Source: Rhizobium oryzihabitans
GTDB lineage: Bacteria > Pseudomonadota > Alphaproteobacteria > Rhizobiales > Rhizobiaceae
Length of the DNA: 64,000 bases
Assembly: GCF_010669145.1 (NCBI RefSeq)
Contig: NZ_CP048632.1
Coordinates: forward strand, 1,736,001 to 1,800,000
Direction of reading: 5' to 3'
The translations under genes were made by a program, and so were the position numbers. The notes beneath the pieces are model-generated. The model was not told where the DNA came from. It worked only from the letters and a program-made list of their open reading frames with translations, and did not search any database. This document shows positions 40,731-49,615 of this stretch, in pieces (the first letter of the stretch is position 1; each line of letters opens with the position of its first letter).

Positions 40731-41693
40731 ATGCTGCCGTCCGTGCTGAAAGACAATCTGCGTCTTCCGGTCATAGCGTCACCGCTATTCATTATTTCGC
40801 ATCCGCAACTGACACTGGCTCAATGCAAGGCGGGTGTCATCGGTGCTTTCCCCGCGCTGAATGCGCGGCCAGAAAGCCAGCTGGATGAATGGCTGGCAAT
40901 GATCACCGAGGAGCTGGCCGCCCACAACAAGGCCAACCCCGATCGCCCGGCTGCACCCTTCGCGGTCAACCAGATCGTGCACATGTCCAACCGGCGGCTA
41001 GAACACGATCTCGGCCTCTGCGTCAAATACAAGGTGCCGGTGGTGATTTCCTCGCTCGGCGCAGTACCGGAGGTCAACGCGGCCGTGCATTCCTATGGCG
41101 GCATCGTTCTGCATGACGTCATCAACGATCGCCACGCCCGCTCCGCCATCCGCAAGGGAGCGGACGGGCTGATCGCGGTGGCAACGGGTGCAGGCGGACA
41201 TGCAGGCACGCTTTCGCCCTTCGCGCTCGTTCAGGAAATCCGCGAATGGTTCGATGGCCCCCTGCTGCTCGCCGGCGCCATCGCCAATGGCGGCTCCATC
41301 CTTGCCGCACAGGCCATGGGCGCGGATATGGCCTATATCGGCTCCCCCTTCATCGCGACGCAGGAGGCCCGCGCCTCCGATGGTTACAAGCAGGCGATCG
41401 TGGAAGCGCAAGCCAAGGATATCGTCTATTCGAACTATTTCACGGGCGTGCACGGCAACTACCTGAAAAGCTCGATCGTGGCCTCCGGCATGGACCCGGA
41501 CAACCTGCCCGAAGCGGACCCTTCGAAAATGGATTTTGAAACCGCCACTGGCGGTGCAAAGGCCTGGAAGGATATCTGGGGCGCAGGCCAGGGCATCGGC
41601 GCGATCAAGTCCATCGAGCCGGTGGCCGATCTCGTCGATCGTCTGGCCAATGAATATGAGGAAGCCAAAAAGCGCATATGCGGCAAAACCTGA
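40731..41693 (+). CDS. Nitronate monooxygenase-like FMN enzyme
   Basis: 320 aa, MLPSVLKDNLRLPVIASPLF, start by GGAGGAGAC at ATG 40731. TIM-barrel FMN protein of the NMO/2-nitropropane dioxygenase superfamily. Features are PVIASPLFIISHPQLTLAQCKAG at the first strand, VISSLGAVPE, the phosphate-binding VATGAGGHAGTLSPFAL and LLAGAIANGGSILAAQAMGADMAYIGS. Members oxidise alkyl nitronates or act as enoyl reductases; the substrate cannot be assigned. A regulatory palindrome lies just upstream. Confidence 0.87.
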   Translation: MLPSVLKDNLRLPVIASPLFIISHPQLTLAQCKAGVIGAFPALNARPESQLDEWLAMITEELAAHNKANPDRPAAPFAVNQIVHMSNRRLEHDLGLCVKYKVPVVISSLGAVPEVNAAVHSYGGIVLHDVINDRHARSAIRKGADGLIAVATGAGGHAGTLSPFALVQEIREWFDGPLLLAGAIANGGSILAAQAMGADMAYIGSPFIATQEARASDGYKQAIVEAQAKDIVYSNYFTGVHGNYLKSSIVASGMDPDNLPEADPSKMDFETATGGAKAWKDIWGAGQGIGAIKSIEPVADLVDRLANEYEEAKKRICGKT

Positions 41694-41829
41694 AGCCGCA
41701 GGTAAACAATGGACAGGCAAAGCTTTTTACGGAATTTTCAAAACCTGCACATTCAAGGCTTGAAATCCATCGGCATTGCCTGTATCAGCCCGCCATGAAG
41801 CTGATCCGTAACAAACGGGTCACAATCGG

Positions 41830-41905
41830 GCCGCTTTAGCTCAGTTGGTAGAGCACGTCATTCGTAATGACGGGGTCACGTGTTCGAGTCACGTAAGCGG
41901 CACCA
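41830..41905 (+). tRNA. tRNA-Thr (anticodon CGT)
   Basis: Complete cloverleaf: acceptor GCCGCTT/AAGCGGC, D-arm GCTC/GAGC, anticodon arm GTCAT/ATGAC with loop TCGTA context (anticodon CGT), T-arm CACGT...ACGTG with loop TTCGAGT, discriminator A, encoded CCA (41903-41905). There is no sign of an integrated element next to it. Confidence 0.95.
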
Positions 41906-42067
41906 TTTTATCTCCCTAAATGACAATTTATACCTCAAGCGGATTTCAGCCGGCGCTGTCGGCTTGTCTGCCGTTATCAGGCGGCCTGCGATCGCAGACG
42001 CATTTGAAACCAAACGCCCCGCCACACGTTGACCGGTAAGTTATGGTCAAAAGGAAAGCCTGTTATC

Positions 42068-42225
42068 GTGGATGTCATTCGTATTCTTATCGCCATCATT
42101 CTTCCCCGGTCGGCGTGTTCCTTCAGGTTGGACTTGGCCTGCATTTCTGGCTGAATATTCTCCTGACGCTGTGCGGCTACGTGCCGGGCATCATTCACGC
42201 CATCTGGGTGATCTTGCGCAGGTAA
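42068..42225 (+). pseudogene. Pmp3/YqaE family membrane protein, one frameshift as sequenced
   Basis: Small stress-linked two-helix membrane protein. From GTG 42068 the product opens (V)DVIRILIAIILP, then the frame breaks at CCCC 42104-42107. The other frame continues with VGVFLQVGLGLHFWLNILLT and ends GYVPGIIHAIWVILRR. One added C gives the usual 52-aa Pmp3 protein with ILPPVGVFLQVG in full. An AAGGAAAG site is upstream. It is probably intact in the organism. Confidence 0.82.
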
Positions 42226-42371
42226 CGGTCATGGCAATTGTCTGTGCGCGGCGTCACGGCCGCGCACAAAGGGACGTCCGCAATATTTTAGTACGTGATT
42301 AAATTCTTTCGGAGCTGGAACCTCGTCTTCTCCCTCACGTTATGGTGATGACACCAGCCAAGGAGAAAATC

Positions 42372-42446
42372 ATGAACCAGATCATCTACATCGTCGGCCT
42401 CGTCGTTATCGTTCTGGCGATCCTGTCGTTTTTCGGCTTCCGCTGA
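42372..42446 (+). CDS. 24-aa single-helix membrane peptide
   Basis: MNQIIYIVGLVVIVLAILSF with four more residues (FGFR), ATG 42372 with AAGGAG 7 bp upstream. Nearly the whole peptide is one hydrophobic helix with an Arg end. Peptides with this pattern are conserved in Rhizobiaceae by memory, often without annotation. The strong ribosome site and tight coding fit support translation. The role is unknown, probably in the inner membrane. Confidence 0.7.
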   Translation: MNQIIYIVGLVVIVLAILSFFGFR

Positions 42447-42565
42447 TCACCGTTGTCAATTCGATCGCTTGCGCTTATCCTAAGCGGCAGTAACACACGA
42501 CTGCGTTCATGGGTTGCTCCGCTGTCGAGTGTATTTCGGGATCGCGTTGCTCTGGGAGGTGCACG

Positions 42566-42811
42566 ATGAAGAACGAGAGATGGACAGAACCTGTCGAGGT
42601 CAATCTCGAGGCGAACGGCAAGAGTGTCGTCGCCGGCCCCTTTGAGGCCCTGATATTATTGACCGAAGGCTGGCCTAATAAAATACGCGGATTGAGTTTC
42701 GTGAGAGCCAGAAGCGCCTGCCGCGCCGCCCTTGATGGACGAAAGTCACCTGAGGAAGCCCGCAAGTGCTTTACCGATGCGGTTTCAGAGATGCAGAAAA
42801 ATCCACATTGA
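42566..42811 (+). CDS. DUF982 protein
   Basis: 81 aa, MKNERWTEPVEVNLEANGKS, start set by GGGAGG at ATG 42566 (the open frame extends 19 codons further up without support). The DUF982 pattern is complete: VEVNLEANG, VAGPFEALILLTEGWP, SFVRARSACRAALDGRKSPEEARKCFTDAV. DUF982 proteins are small and mostly rhizobial, of unknown role. It ends 14 bp before a bidirectional terminator. Confidence 0.85.
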   Translation: MKNERWTEPVEVNLEANGKSVVAGPFEALILLTEGWPNKIRGLSFVRARSACRAALDGRKSPEEARKCFTDAVSEMQKNPH

Positions 42812-42825
42812 CATGCGGCCACGCG

Positions 42826-42855
42826 AAAAACGGCTCCTGAACAGGAGCCGTTTTT
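42826..42855. terminator. Bidirectional intrinsic terminator
   Basis: ACGGCTCCTG and CAGGAGCCGT form a 10-bp stem (42830-42851) flanked by A5 and T5, so it terminates both the DUF982 gene (plus) and the PRC-barrel gene (minus). Confidence 0.88.
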
Positions 42856-42917
42856 GTATGCGGCATTTCCGGGACTGAAGGAAACCGGAAATGCCTGCTC
42901 TATGGTGCTGCGAAGCC

Positions 42918-43310
42918 TTACATCCAGTAGGGCGCAACGCCGTAATAGTCATAGACCTTGCGGTCCTTGGCGTTCAGCAGGTCGTTGTCATCAAGATTGG
43001 CGAAGTGCGGCGCGTTTTCGATCTCTTCCTTGGTGAGATCGATGCGATAGCCGTCCAGCTCGTCGTCGTAATGAAGCTTTTCCCACGGCAGCGGGTAGTA
43101 GTCATCGCCAATGCCCAGAAAGCCGCCGAAGCTCAATACCGCATAGGCGACACGGCCGCCACGCTTCTCCAGAATGATGCGCTGGATCGAGCCGATGTGT
43201 TTGCTATCCGCGCCATAAACGCGCGTTCCTTCAACCTTGTCGCTGGCGATAAGGCTCGGCGTGTCCTTGACATAGGGGTCCTGTCCGGCACGGGGTTCCT
43301 GATGCAACAT
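42918..43310 (-). CDS. PRC-barrel domain protein
   Basis: 130 aa, MLHQEPRAGQDPYVKDTPSL, with AGGAGG 8 bp before ATG 43310. A PRC barrel spans about residues 20-95 (LIASDKVEGTRVYGADSKHIG, IQRIILEKRGGRVAYAVLSFGGFLGIGDDYYPLPWE). The acidic C-terminus ends YDYYGVAPYWM. Small PRC-barrel proteins of rhizobia are stress-induced and of uncertain function; they may act in RNA processing or as adaptors. Confidence 0.88.
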   Translation of the reverse strand: MLHQEPRAGQDPYVKDTPSLIASDKVEGTRVYGADSKHIGSIQRIILEKRGGRVAYAVLSFGGFLGIGDDYYPLPWEKLHYDDELDGYRIDLTKEEIENAPHFANLDDNDLLNAKDRKVYDYYGVAPYWM

Positions 43311-43437
43311 GACATCTTCCTCCTTGGTTTTCCTCGTAAATGGTACGTCTGGTAAACCACCGCAGGGACAATTCGTTCCGAAGCTTTTTAAGCCCCGAAA
43401 CAGGATTTTTTTCGCACAGACATGGAACGAATGGGCA

Positions 43438-44319
43438 CTATTGCCTGATCTTTTGCCAGACCGAAGGGGAAACGCCGACCATCTTGCGGAAGACGCGCGA
43501 GAAATGCGCCTGGTCCGAAAAGCCGGCTGCAATGGCGATGTCGGTGAGCGCCATATCCGTTCGCATCATCAGATCCTTGACGCGATCGATGCGTGCCTGC
43601 ATCTGCCATTGATGCGGCGGCACGCCTGTCGACGCCTTGAAGGCGTGGCTGAAATGGGATTGCGACAGGTTGGTGAGCTCCGCGAGTTCCTCCAGCCTTA
43701 TCGAGCGCAGGCAATGTTCGCGAATGTAGTCCGTCGCCGCCCGCAATTGCCAGGAGGCAAGCTTGCTGCGCTTTTTGACAGGCTCGCGCTTCACCTTGAG
43801 GAAATCCGTCAACAGCGCCAGCACGAGGCTTTCGCCGTATAGATCATGCAAAGGGTCTGGATTATCGCATTCGGCGGCGATCAGCCGCGCTAGCGCAAGC
43901 AGGCGTTCATCCTCGAACATCAGATGCGGATCAAGCAGCCCGTGCGGATCGAACCCCTGCACCAGTCGCGCACCCAGCAACCCCGCATCAAAGTGCAGAT
44001 CGAGATGGCGCACGAAGGAAACATTGCTGAGTTCCGCATGCACATCCAGATCGGCGGGCACGAAGGAAATCCGGTTCGCTTCGGACGAGCCGTAATTGTC
44101 GCGGCGGCAGCGGTTCATCATGAACCGGCCACCATCCGCCCCATCCATATCGAGCAGGAAAACGAAACGCGGGTCCTTGCCGACATAACGGCCACCCGCC
44201 CTCGGCGCGCAATGCACGTCCCAGAGATCGGCGACGATGCCGTTCCACACCCTTGAGCGCGGGCCGCCGATGACGGCAAAGCCCTCGATCTCGTTTTCCA
44301 TCCGAACGCGGAAAGCCAT
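43438..44319 (-). CDS. AraC-family transcriptional regulator next to siderophore receptor
   Basis: 293 aa, MAFRVRMENEIEGFAVIGGP, ATG 44319 chosen over a TTG six codons up. The N-terminal 170 residues are a sensor domain. The C-terminal 100 residues hold two helix-turn-helix motifs (RLEELAELTNLSQSHFSHAFK and MALTDIAIAAGFSDQAHFSRVFRK). It is downstream of the TonB-receptor gene on the same strand, with a 16-bp inverted repeat between. It probably activates the receptor or iron genes when its siderophore is present; that is inferred from position. Confidence 0.88.
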   Translation of the reverse strand: MAFRVRMENEIEGFAVIGGPRSRVWNGIVADLWDVHCAPRAGGRYVGKDPRFVFLLDMDGADGGRFMMNRCRRDNYGSSEANRISFVPADLDVHAELSNVSFVRHLDLHFDAGLLGARLVQGFDPHGLLDPHLMFEDERLLALARLIAAECDNPDPLHDLYGESLVLALLTDFLKVKREPVKKRSKLASWQLRAATDYIREHCLRSIRLEELAELTNLSQSHFSHAFKASTGVPPHQWQMQARIDRVKDLMMRTDMALTDIAIAAGFSDQAHFSRVFRKMVGVSPSVWQKIRQ

Positions 44320-44348
44320 GGCCTCTTGATCCCGCAAGGCGCAAGGGC

Positions 44349-44389
44349 GCCACTATAAACATGATAAGATTATTCATGTTTATAGTGGC
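44349..44389. promoter_or_regulatory. Perfect 16-bp inverted repeat containing an IRO-type motif
   Basis: GCCACTATAAACATGA (44349-44364) and its exact reverse complement TCATGTTTATAGTGGC (44374-44389) are separated by 9 bp. The centre reads TGA-N9-TCA (44362-44376), the RirA iron-responsive operator pattern. It lies between the receptor stop and the AraC start. It may be an operator for RirA or AraC, or a transcript-end hairpin; there is no T-run. Confidence 0.7.
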
Positions 44390-44421
44390 AAACTATTTTT
44401 CCCGCAACTGCCGGCCGGCGA

Positions 44422-46611
44422 TTACCACTTCTTGGCAAGCTTGAAGGTTATCGTGCGGCTGTCACCCCAGCCGCAAACGGAGACCCCGGCGCAGCTCTTG
44501 ACATATTCCCTGTCGAAAACATTCGCGACATTGACGGAGGCCGTCCAGTCGTTCTTCTCGTAACGGATCGCGGCATCGAAGACCGCAGCATCCGGCACAC
44601 GCAGCGTGTTTGCCGCATCGGCCCAGGACTTGCCCTGGTAACGTGCGCCGCCGCCAATGCTGAGGCCTTCAAACGTATCATCGGTAAAGGCGTAATCCAC
44701 CCAAAGCGACGCGGTGTGAGCGGGCACGATCCACGGCGATTTGCCGATCAGGTTGGGATTGGCATCCTTGGTGATATCGAGATCGGTATAGGAATAGGAG
44801 GCGATGGTCTTCCAGTTGTCGCTGAGATTGGCCTTTGCCTCCAGCTCGAAACCGGTGGACTCCACCTGTCCGAACTGGCCGCTCGTGGTCACGCCGCCGG
44901 CCGTATAGGAAACAATGGCGTTGTCCTTCACCAGCTTGAAGACAGAGGCGGTGATGCTGCCGTCAAAGAAGGTCGGCTCATATTTGATACCGGCCTCGAA
45001 CTGATGTCCCTCCTCCGGTACGGCGGAGCTGCCATCCGCAAGCGTATCGATAAGCGGATTGAAGAAGGTGGCGGCCGAGACATAGGGCGTCAGGCCGTTG
45101 TCGAATTCAAAGGCGAGACCGGCGCGACCGCTCAGCGCATCGTCATTGGAGCGGCGCGACACGGCAGCCGGCAGCCTGTTGTTCAGTTCCGTATCGACAT
45201 AGTCATAGCGGCCGTTCAGCGTGACCAGCCAGCCATCACCGAAACGCAGCTGGTCCTGCGCATAGATGCCGATCTGCTGTTGCGTCACGACGTTGTTGGC
45301 GTAGACGAAATTCGTTCCCTGCGTCGAACCGTAGACCGGGTTGAGCGCGCCGATCGCATTCGATCCGCAGCAGGCCTGCACCTGATCCAGCTTGTAATAT
45401 TTATAGTCGAGGCCAAAGAGCAGAGAATGGCTGACCGCGCCGGTATCGAACTGGCCTTCGACACGATTGTCGACGCCGAAACTGTCCACCTTGGACAGGC
45501 CATCATAACCAAAGCGGGTCAGCATATAGTCATTGGTGGTGGCATCGAGGATCGGCTGGCCATTGGCGTCGGCATTCGCCCAACCGCCCGGATAGGGCCC
45601 GGTTTCATGCTTGTAGAGGTGGCCGTAGCGGGCGTTCTGGCTGATCTTCCAGCCATTGTCGAATTCATGGCTGACTTCGTAACCCACCATTGACTGGTAG
45701 ACGCGGCCACTATCAAGGTCGGGCTCGCCGTAAAACGCCTTGCGGTCAAGCTTGCCGAACGGTGCGTCAACCACGGTGCCGACATAGGGCAGGAAGCCAT
45801 TGCCGACATGAACCTGATCCAGCGCCGAGAAATATCCGTACAGCGTGGCGCTCGTCTGCGCATCCGGCTCGAAGGTGATCTGCGGCATGATGAAGCCACG
45901 GAGATCCTCGGAATAGTCGGTGTAATTATCGCCGCCCGAGACCTTGCCGGTGACGCGGTATTTCCACACGCCCTCACCGTCGACCTTATCGCCAAGATCA
46001 AAACCGAAGAAGGCGTTGCCGAAATTATTGATGCCGATTTCCGTTTCGCGGACCGGCTCGTCCTGCGGGCGCTTGCGAACCATCTGCACGATGCCGCCGG
46101 GATTGGCACCGCCATAAAGCACCGAAGCCGGTCCCTTCAGCACCTCCACCCGCTCCAGACCGTAGGCGTCCATCTGGAAACCGCCGAAACCGTAGCTGAA
46201 CAGGTTCAGCCCATCCAGAAACACGCCGGTCTGGGTTGCCTGGAAACCGCGAATGTAAAACCAGTCCGTATCCGGATCCGTGCCAAAAGGCTCCGCCGTC
46301 ACGCCGGGCGTGTAGCGCAGAACCTCGTCGATTTTGGTCACAACGCCGCGATCGTCCATTTCCCTGCGACCGATGACCGACACGGATTGTGGAATATCCT
46401 TCGTTTCCGTATCGGTTTTCGATCCCGTCGCGCTTTTTTTCGCGACATATCCCCGGACCGGACCCGTGGCGTTTTCCGTGCCCTGCCCCTCGACTGTGAT
46501 CTCACGCAGAACCGTCGTCTGCTGCGCTTGACCCACCACCGGCGTCATCAAAACAATGGCAGCCGTTCCCAGAGCCAGGCGGCCCAAAAACATCTCATGC
46601 AAATTTTTCAA
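44422..46611 (-). CDS. TonB-dependent siderophore receptor
   Basis: 729 aa from TTG 46611; ATG 46593 (MFLGRLALGTAAIVLMTPVV) is an alternative that starts directly at the signal peptide (cleavage after GQA). The plug domain has DIPQSVSVIGRREMDDRG, VLRYTPGVTAEPFGTD, FYIRGF and VEVLKGPASVLYG. The barrel ends with the outer-membrane terminal motif VFDREYVKSCAG...FKLAKKW with final Trp. It imports a ferric hydroxamate- or catecholate-type siderophore; the ligand cannot be read. An IRO motif lies 66 bp upstream. Confidence 0.93.
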   Translation of the reverse strand: MKNLHEMFLGRLALGTAAIVLMTPVVGQAQQTTVLREITVEGQGTENATGPVRGYVAKKSATGSKTDTETKDIPQSVSVIGRREMDDRGVVTKIDEVLRYTPGVTAEPFGTDPDTDWFYIRGFQATQTGVFLDGLNLFSYGFGGFQMDAYGLERVEVLKGPASVLYGGANPGGIVQMVRKRPQDEPVRETEIGINNFGNAFFGFDLGDKVDGEGVWKYRVTGKVSGGDNYTDYSEDLRGFIMPQITFEPDAQTSATLYGYFSALDQVHVGNGFLPYVGTVVDAPFGKLDRKAFYGEPDLDSGRVYQSMVGYEVSHEFDNGWKISQNARYGHLYKHETGPYPGGWANADANGQPILDATTNDYMLTRFGYDGLSKVDSFGVDNRVEGQFDTGAVSHSLLFGLDYKYYKLDQVQACCGSNAIGALNPVYGSTQGTNFVYANNVVTQQQIGIYAQDQLRFGDGWLVTLNGRYDYVDTELNNRLPAAVSRRSNDDALSGRAGLAFEFDNGLTPYVSAATFFNPLIDTLADGSSAVPEEGHQFEAGIKYEPTFFDGSITASVFKLVKDNAIVSYTAGGVTTSGQFGQVESTGFELEAKANLSDNWKTIASYSYTDLDITKDANPNLIGKSPWIVPAHTASLWVDYAFTDDTFEGLSIGGGARYQGKSWADAANTLRVPDAAVFDAAIRYEKNDWTASVNVANVFDREYVKSCAGVSVCGWGDSRTITFKLAKKW

Positions 46612-46676
46612 GATATGCCCCGAAACAGATCACGGCCGACGTTTATATACGGCAGGCCGCAGCACCTCAATTAAGC

Positions 46677-46691
46677 TGAGTATTTACATCA
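46677..46691 (-). promoter_or_regulatory. IRO motif upstream of siderophore receptor
   Basis: TGA-N9-TCA (TGAGTATTTACATCA) 66 bp before the receptor start. The adjoining AGGATTAAGG is shared almost exactly with the site upstream of the iron ATPase gene (50802-50813). It is likely bound by RirA, the rhizobial iron regulator. Confidence 0.6.
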
Positions 46692-46789
46692 GGATTAAGG
46701 CGGGATGCTTGTCGTTTTCTGGGGGATTTGAAGCTTATTGGCTTCTCGCACAGTTTTGCGCCCGTCATTTATGGGGCCAGATGTAGATG

Positions 46790-48466
46790 TCAGCCCTTGC
46801 GCCGCCCAATCCTTGCAAGCTGCATGACCGGAAGGATGCCAATGACGACGATCGCCAGTGCCGCGATTGCCGCTTCCTCGTAAGTACCGCGCGCCGCTTC
46901 ACCATAAAGATGGGTTGCGAAAGTCTCGAAATTAAGCGGCCGCAACAGGAGCGTGGCCGGAAGCTCCTTGACGCAATCAACGAAGATAAGCAAGGCGGCG
47001 GCGGCCAGCGATGCCTTTGAAAGCGGCAGATGGATCTGTCGGAATGTCTGCGTTGCCGATCGTCCAAGCGTTCGCGAAGCGTGATCGAAGGATTGCGGGA
47101 TGCGGCTCAGACCGGCATCGACGCCGCCCGCCGCAATGGTGAGGAAACGCGCCGAATAGGCGTAGATCAGGGCGGCACCACTGCCGATGAAAATGAGGCC
47201 GGTGGATATGCCGAACCACTCGCGCATTGTCTGGTCAACGAACCTGTCAAAGCCGCCAAGCGCGATCAGCACGCCAATGGCAATGACCGTGCCGGGAGCA
47301 GCGTAACCCACCGTGGAAAGCCGATAGGACCAGAGCGAAAGGCGTCCCGGAGCAAGGCGCATCGCGTAAGCCACCGCAAGGCCGAGGATGAGGGTGATCG
47401 CCGTCGCAAGTCCTGCGAAGAGGATGGTATTCAGAGCCTCCTCAGTGAAACGGGACGACAGGCCGCTGAACCGGAACCGCTTCCATGCCTCGATCACCAG
47501 ATAGCTCGCCGGCGCCACGAAACCGATTACGACCGGCAGACTGCCGAGAGCAAGAGCGCCAAAGGCTTTCAGGCCGGCAAGCCGCACCGGCTCCAGCTCC
47601 CTGCTTTTCTGCGCCGAGACCGCATAACGCTGCTTGCGCCGCGCCCATCGCTCGAACGCCACAAGCGCGACCACGATGAACAGCATGGAAAGCGCGATCT
47701 GCGCCGCACCCGGCAAGTCCGATTTCGTGACCCAGGTGGTGTAGACCGAAACGGTGAGCGTGCGGACACCGAGAAATTCCGATGCGCCGATATCATTCAG
47801 CGCCTCCATCAAGGCAAGGCTGATGCCGACCGCGATCGCAGGGCGCGCCAGCGGCACGGCGACCTTGAAGAAAGCCGCACGTCTGGAAACACCCAGCGTG
47901 CGGGCAGCTTCGAGCAGGTTGCCCGCCTGCGTCAGGAACATAGCGCGGACTGGAATATAGACATAGGGAAACAGCACGAAACCGAGCAGGATGATGCAGC
48001 CCGTCATCGACCTTATATCCGGCAGGCGGAATTCGCGCGGGCTGGAATAACCAAGCAGCCAACGGAGTGCGCCCTGCACCGGCCCGATCGGGTGCAGAAT
48101 ATCGAGATAGGCGTAAGCGACGATGTAGGTCGGCATCGCCAGCGGCAGCAGCAGCGCCCATTCGAGTATTTTCCGTCCGGGAAAATCATAGGCGGTGACA
48201 AGCCAGGCCGCATATGTGCCGACAATACCAGCCAGCAGCCCGACGCCTGCAAGAAGGATCACGGTGTCCGGCAAAGCCGTCAGAATGACGCTCGCGCCGA
48301 GATGCGCCCACAGGCCCTGAGAACCCTGCACGGCCTGCGAGACGAGCGCCAGAACCGGCACCATGGCGCCACAGACCGCAGCCAGGGACAGGCACAGCCA
48401 CCAGAAGGAGGATGAAAACCGTGTTCCTGCGCGGGACGTCAAAGGCTGGGCGGCGTCTGGATTCAT
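46790..48466 (-). CDS. Fe(III) ABC transporter permease
   Basis: 558 aa, MNPDAAQPLTSRAGTRFSSS. A fused two-domain permease of the FbpB/SfuB type with about 12 membrane segments. Both halves carry the ATPase coupling motif (EAARTLGVSRRAAFFKVAVPLARP and HASRTLGRSATQTFRQIHLPLSK). It moves Fe(III) from the binding protein across the inner membrane. It follows the binding-protein gene by 71 bp that contain a hairpin. Confidence 0.93.
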   Translation of the reverse strand: MNPDAAQPLTSRAGTRFSSSFWWLCLSLAAVCGAMVPVLALVSQAVQGSQGLWAHLGASVILTALPDTVILLAGVGLLAGIVGTYAAWLVTAYDFPGRKILEWALLLPLAMPTYIVAYAYLDILHPIGPVQGALRWLLGYSSPREFRLPDIRSMTGCIILLGFVLFPYVYIPVRAMFLTQAGNLLEAARTLGVSRRAAFFKVAVPLARPAIAVGISLALMEALNDIGASEFLGVRTLTVSVYTTWVTKSDLPGAAQIALSMLFIVVALVAFERWARRKQRYAVSAQKSRELEPVRLAGLKAFGALALGSLPVVIGFVAPASYLVIEAWKRFRFSGLSSRFTEEALNTILFAGLATAITLILGLAVAYAMRLAPGRLSLWSYRLSTVGYAAPGTVIAIGVLIALGGFDRFVDQTMREWFGISTGLIFIGSGAALIYAYSARFLTIAAGGVDAGLSRIPQSFDHASRTLGRSATQTFRQIHLPLSKASLAAAALLIFVDCVKELPATLLLRPLNFETFATHLYGEAARGTYEEAAIAALAIVVIGILPVMQLARIGRRKG

Positions 48467-48488
48467 GAGCTTCTTGAAAATACAGGGA

Positions 48489-48514
48489 AAGGCGCCCGCG
48501 GCTGCGAGCGCCTT
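48489..48514 (-). repeat. Intercistronic hairpin between binding protein and permease genes
   Basis: AAGGCGC (48489-48495) and GCGCCTT (48508-48514) are perfect 7-bp arms between the two genes. It probably limits read-through or stabilises the upstream mRNA, as in other binding-protein operons. Confidence 0.55.
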
Positions 48515-48537
48515 CCACCTCTGTTGCCAATTGGCCT

Positions 48538-49554
48538 TTACTTGTCGAAACCGACCTTGTCGACTAGTTCGCTCGCCTGCTTGCGATGCGATACGATTTC
48601 CGTCAGCGACTTGTTGTCGACCTTCAGGTCACCGAAGGAAGCGACGATCTCATTGAGAGCCGCACCCTGCTTGACCGGATATTCATAGTTGGCTTCGGCG
48701 TAGATCTTCTGGGCTTCGTCCGAGACGAGGTATTCGAGAAGCTTGACGGCTTCTGCCTTGTTCGGAGCGTTCTTGGCAACGGCCGCGCCGGTGATGTTCA
48801 CCTGCGTACCGCCGTTCTTGAATGTCGGCAGAACCACCTTGATGGCGTCGCCCCACTTCACCTGCTCCTCGCCGCCCTTGCCCGAGCGCATCAGGCCGAC
48901 ATAATAGGAGTTGGCAATGCCGATATCGCAAATGCCGCCGAGGATGTCCTTGGCAACGTCACGGTCGCCGCCGCCTGCCTTGCGGGCCAGGTTTTCCTTG
49001 ACGCCGGCAAGCCATTTTTCAGTGTCGGCGCCGCCATAGTGGGCGATGTAGTCAGCAAAAAGCGCGGTGTTGTAAGGATGCTGGCCGGCGCGAATGCAGA
49101 CCTTGCCCTTCCACTTCGCATCCGCCAGATCTTCATAGTTGAAGGAGGCGAGGTCGAGATCCTTCGCCGCATAAAGAACGCGGGCGCGCATGGAAAGCGC
49201 GAACCAATGGCCCTTGGCGTCGCGAAGTTCAGCCGGGATGGACTTGCTCAGGGTTTCGGATTCGACCGGCTGGGTAACGCCCTTTTCGGCGAGATCGACA
49301 AGGTTGCCTGCATCCACGGTCATCAGAACGTCGGCCGGCGAGCTTGCGCCTTCGCTCAGAACGCGCTCGGCAAGACCATCCTTCAGGAACACGGTGTTGA
49401 CCTTAACGCCGCTCGAAGCCGTGAAGGATTCCAGCAGGGGCTGGATAAGGCCCGGCTCTCTGGTGGTGTAGATGTTCAGTTCCGCAGCGCTGACCGATCC
49501 GGCTGCAAAAGCAACGGTGCTGGCAAGCAGGGCAATTTTGGAAAATTTCGTCAT
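48538..49554 (-). CDS. Fe(III) ABC transporter substrate-binding protein
   Basis: 338 aa, MTKFSKIALLASTVAFAAGS, start by GGAG and by the signal peptide (cleaved after VSA). The mature part is of the FbpA/FutA type: AELNIYTTREPGLIQPLLESF, VFLKDGLAERVLSEG, and the iron-binding tyrosine pair in IANSYYVGLMRSGKGGE. It captures Fe(III) in the periplasm for the permease. An IRO motif lies 62 bp upstream. Confidence 0.94.
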   Translation of the reverse strand: MTKFSKIALLASTVAFAAGSVSAAELNIYTTREPGLIQPLLESFTASSGVKVNTVFLKDGLAERVLSEGASSPADVLMTVDAGNLVDLAEKGVTQPVESETLSKSIPAELRDAKGHWFALSMRARVLYAAKDLDLASFNYEDLADAKWKGKVCIRAGQHPYNTALFADYIAHYGGADTEKWLAGVKENLARKAGGGDRDVAKDILGGICDIGIANSYYVGLMRSGKGGEEQVKWGDAIKVVLPTFKNGGTQVNITGAAVAKNAPNKAEAVKLLEYLVSDEAQKIYAEANYEYPVKQGAALNEIVASFGDLKVDNKSLTEIVSHRKQASELVDKVGFDK

Positions 49555-49615
49555 ATGTCGTCTCCCTCTCCGATGGCGGCAATATGGGGGAGCAAACATC
49601 ATACCTGATGGGTTA

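Noticed and set aside
41830..41905. Second integration site at tRNA-Thr
   Set aside because: The tRNA is complete and no integrase or repeat of its 3' end lies nearby.
47030..48415. 461-aa plus-strand frame over the iron permease
   Set aside because: Low-complexity Arg/Asp/Gln-rich translation antisense to a clear permease.
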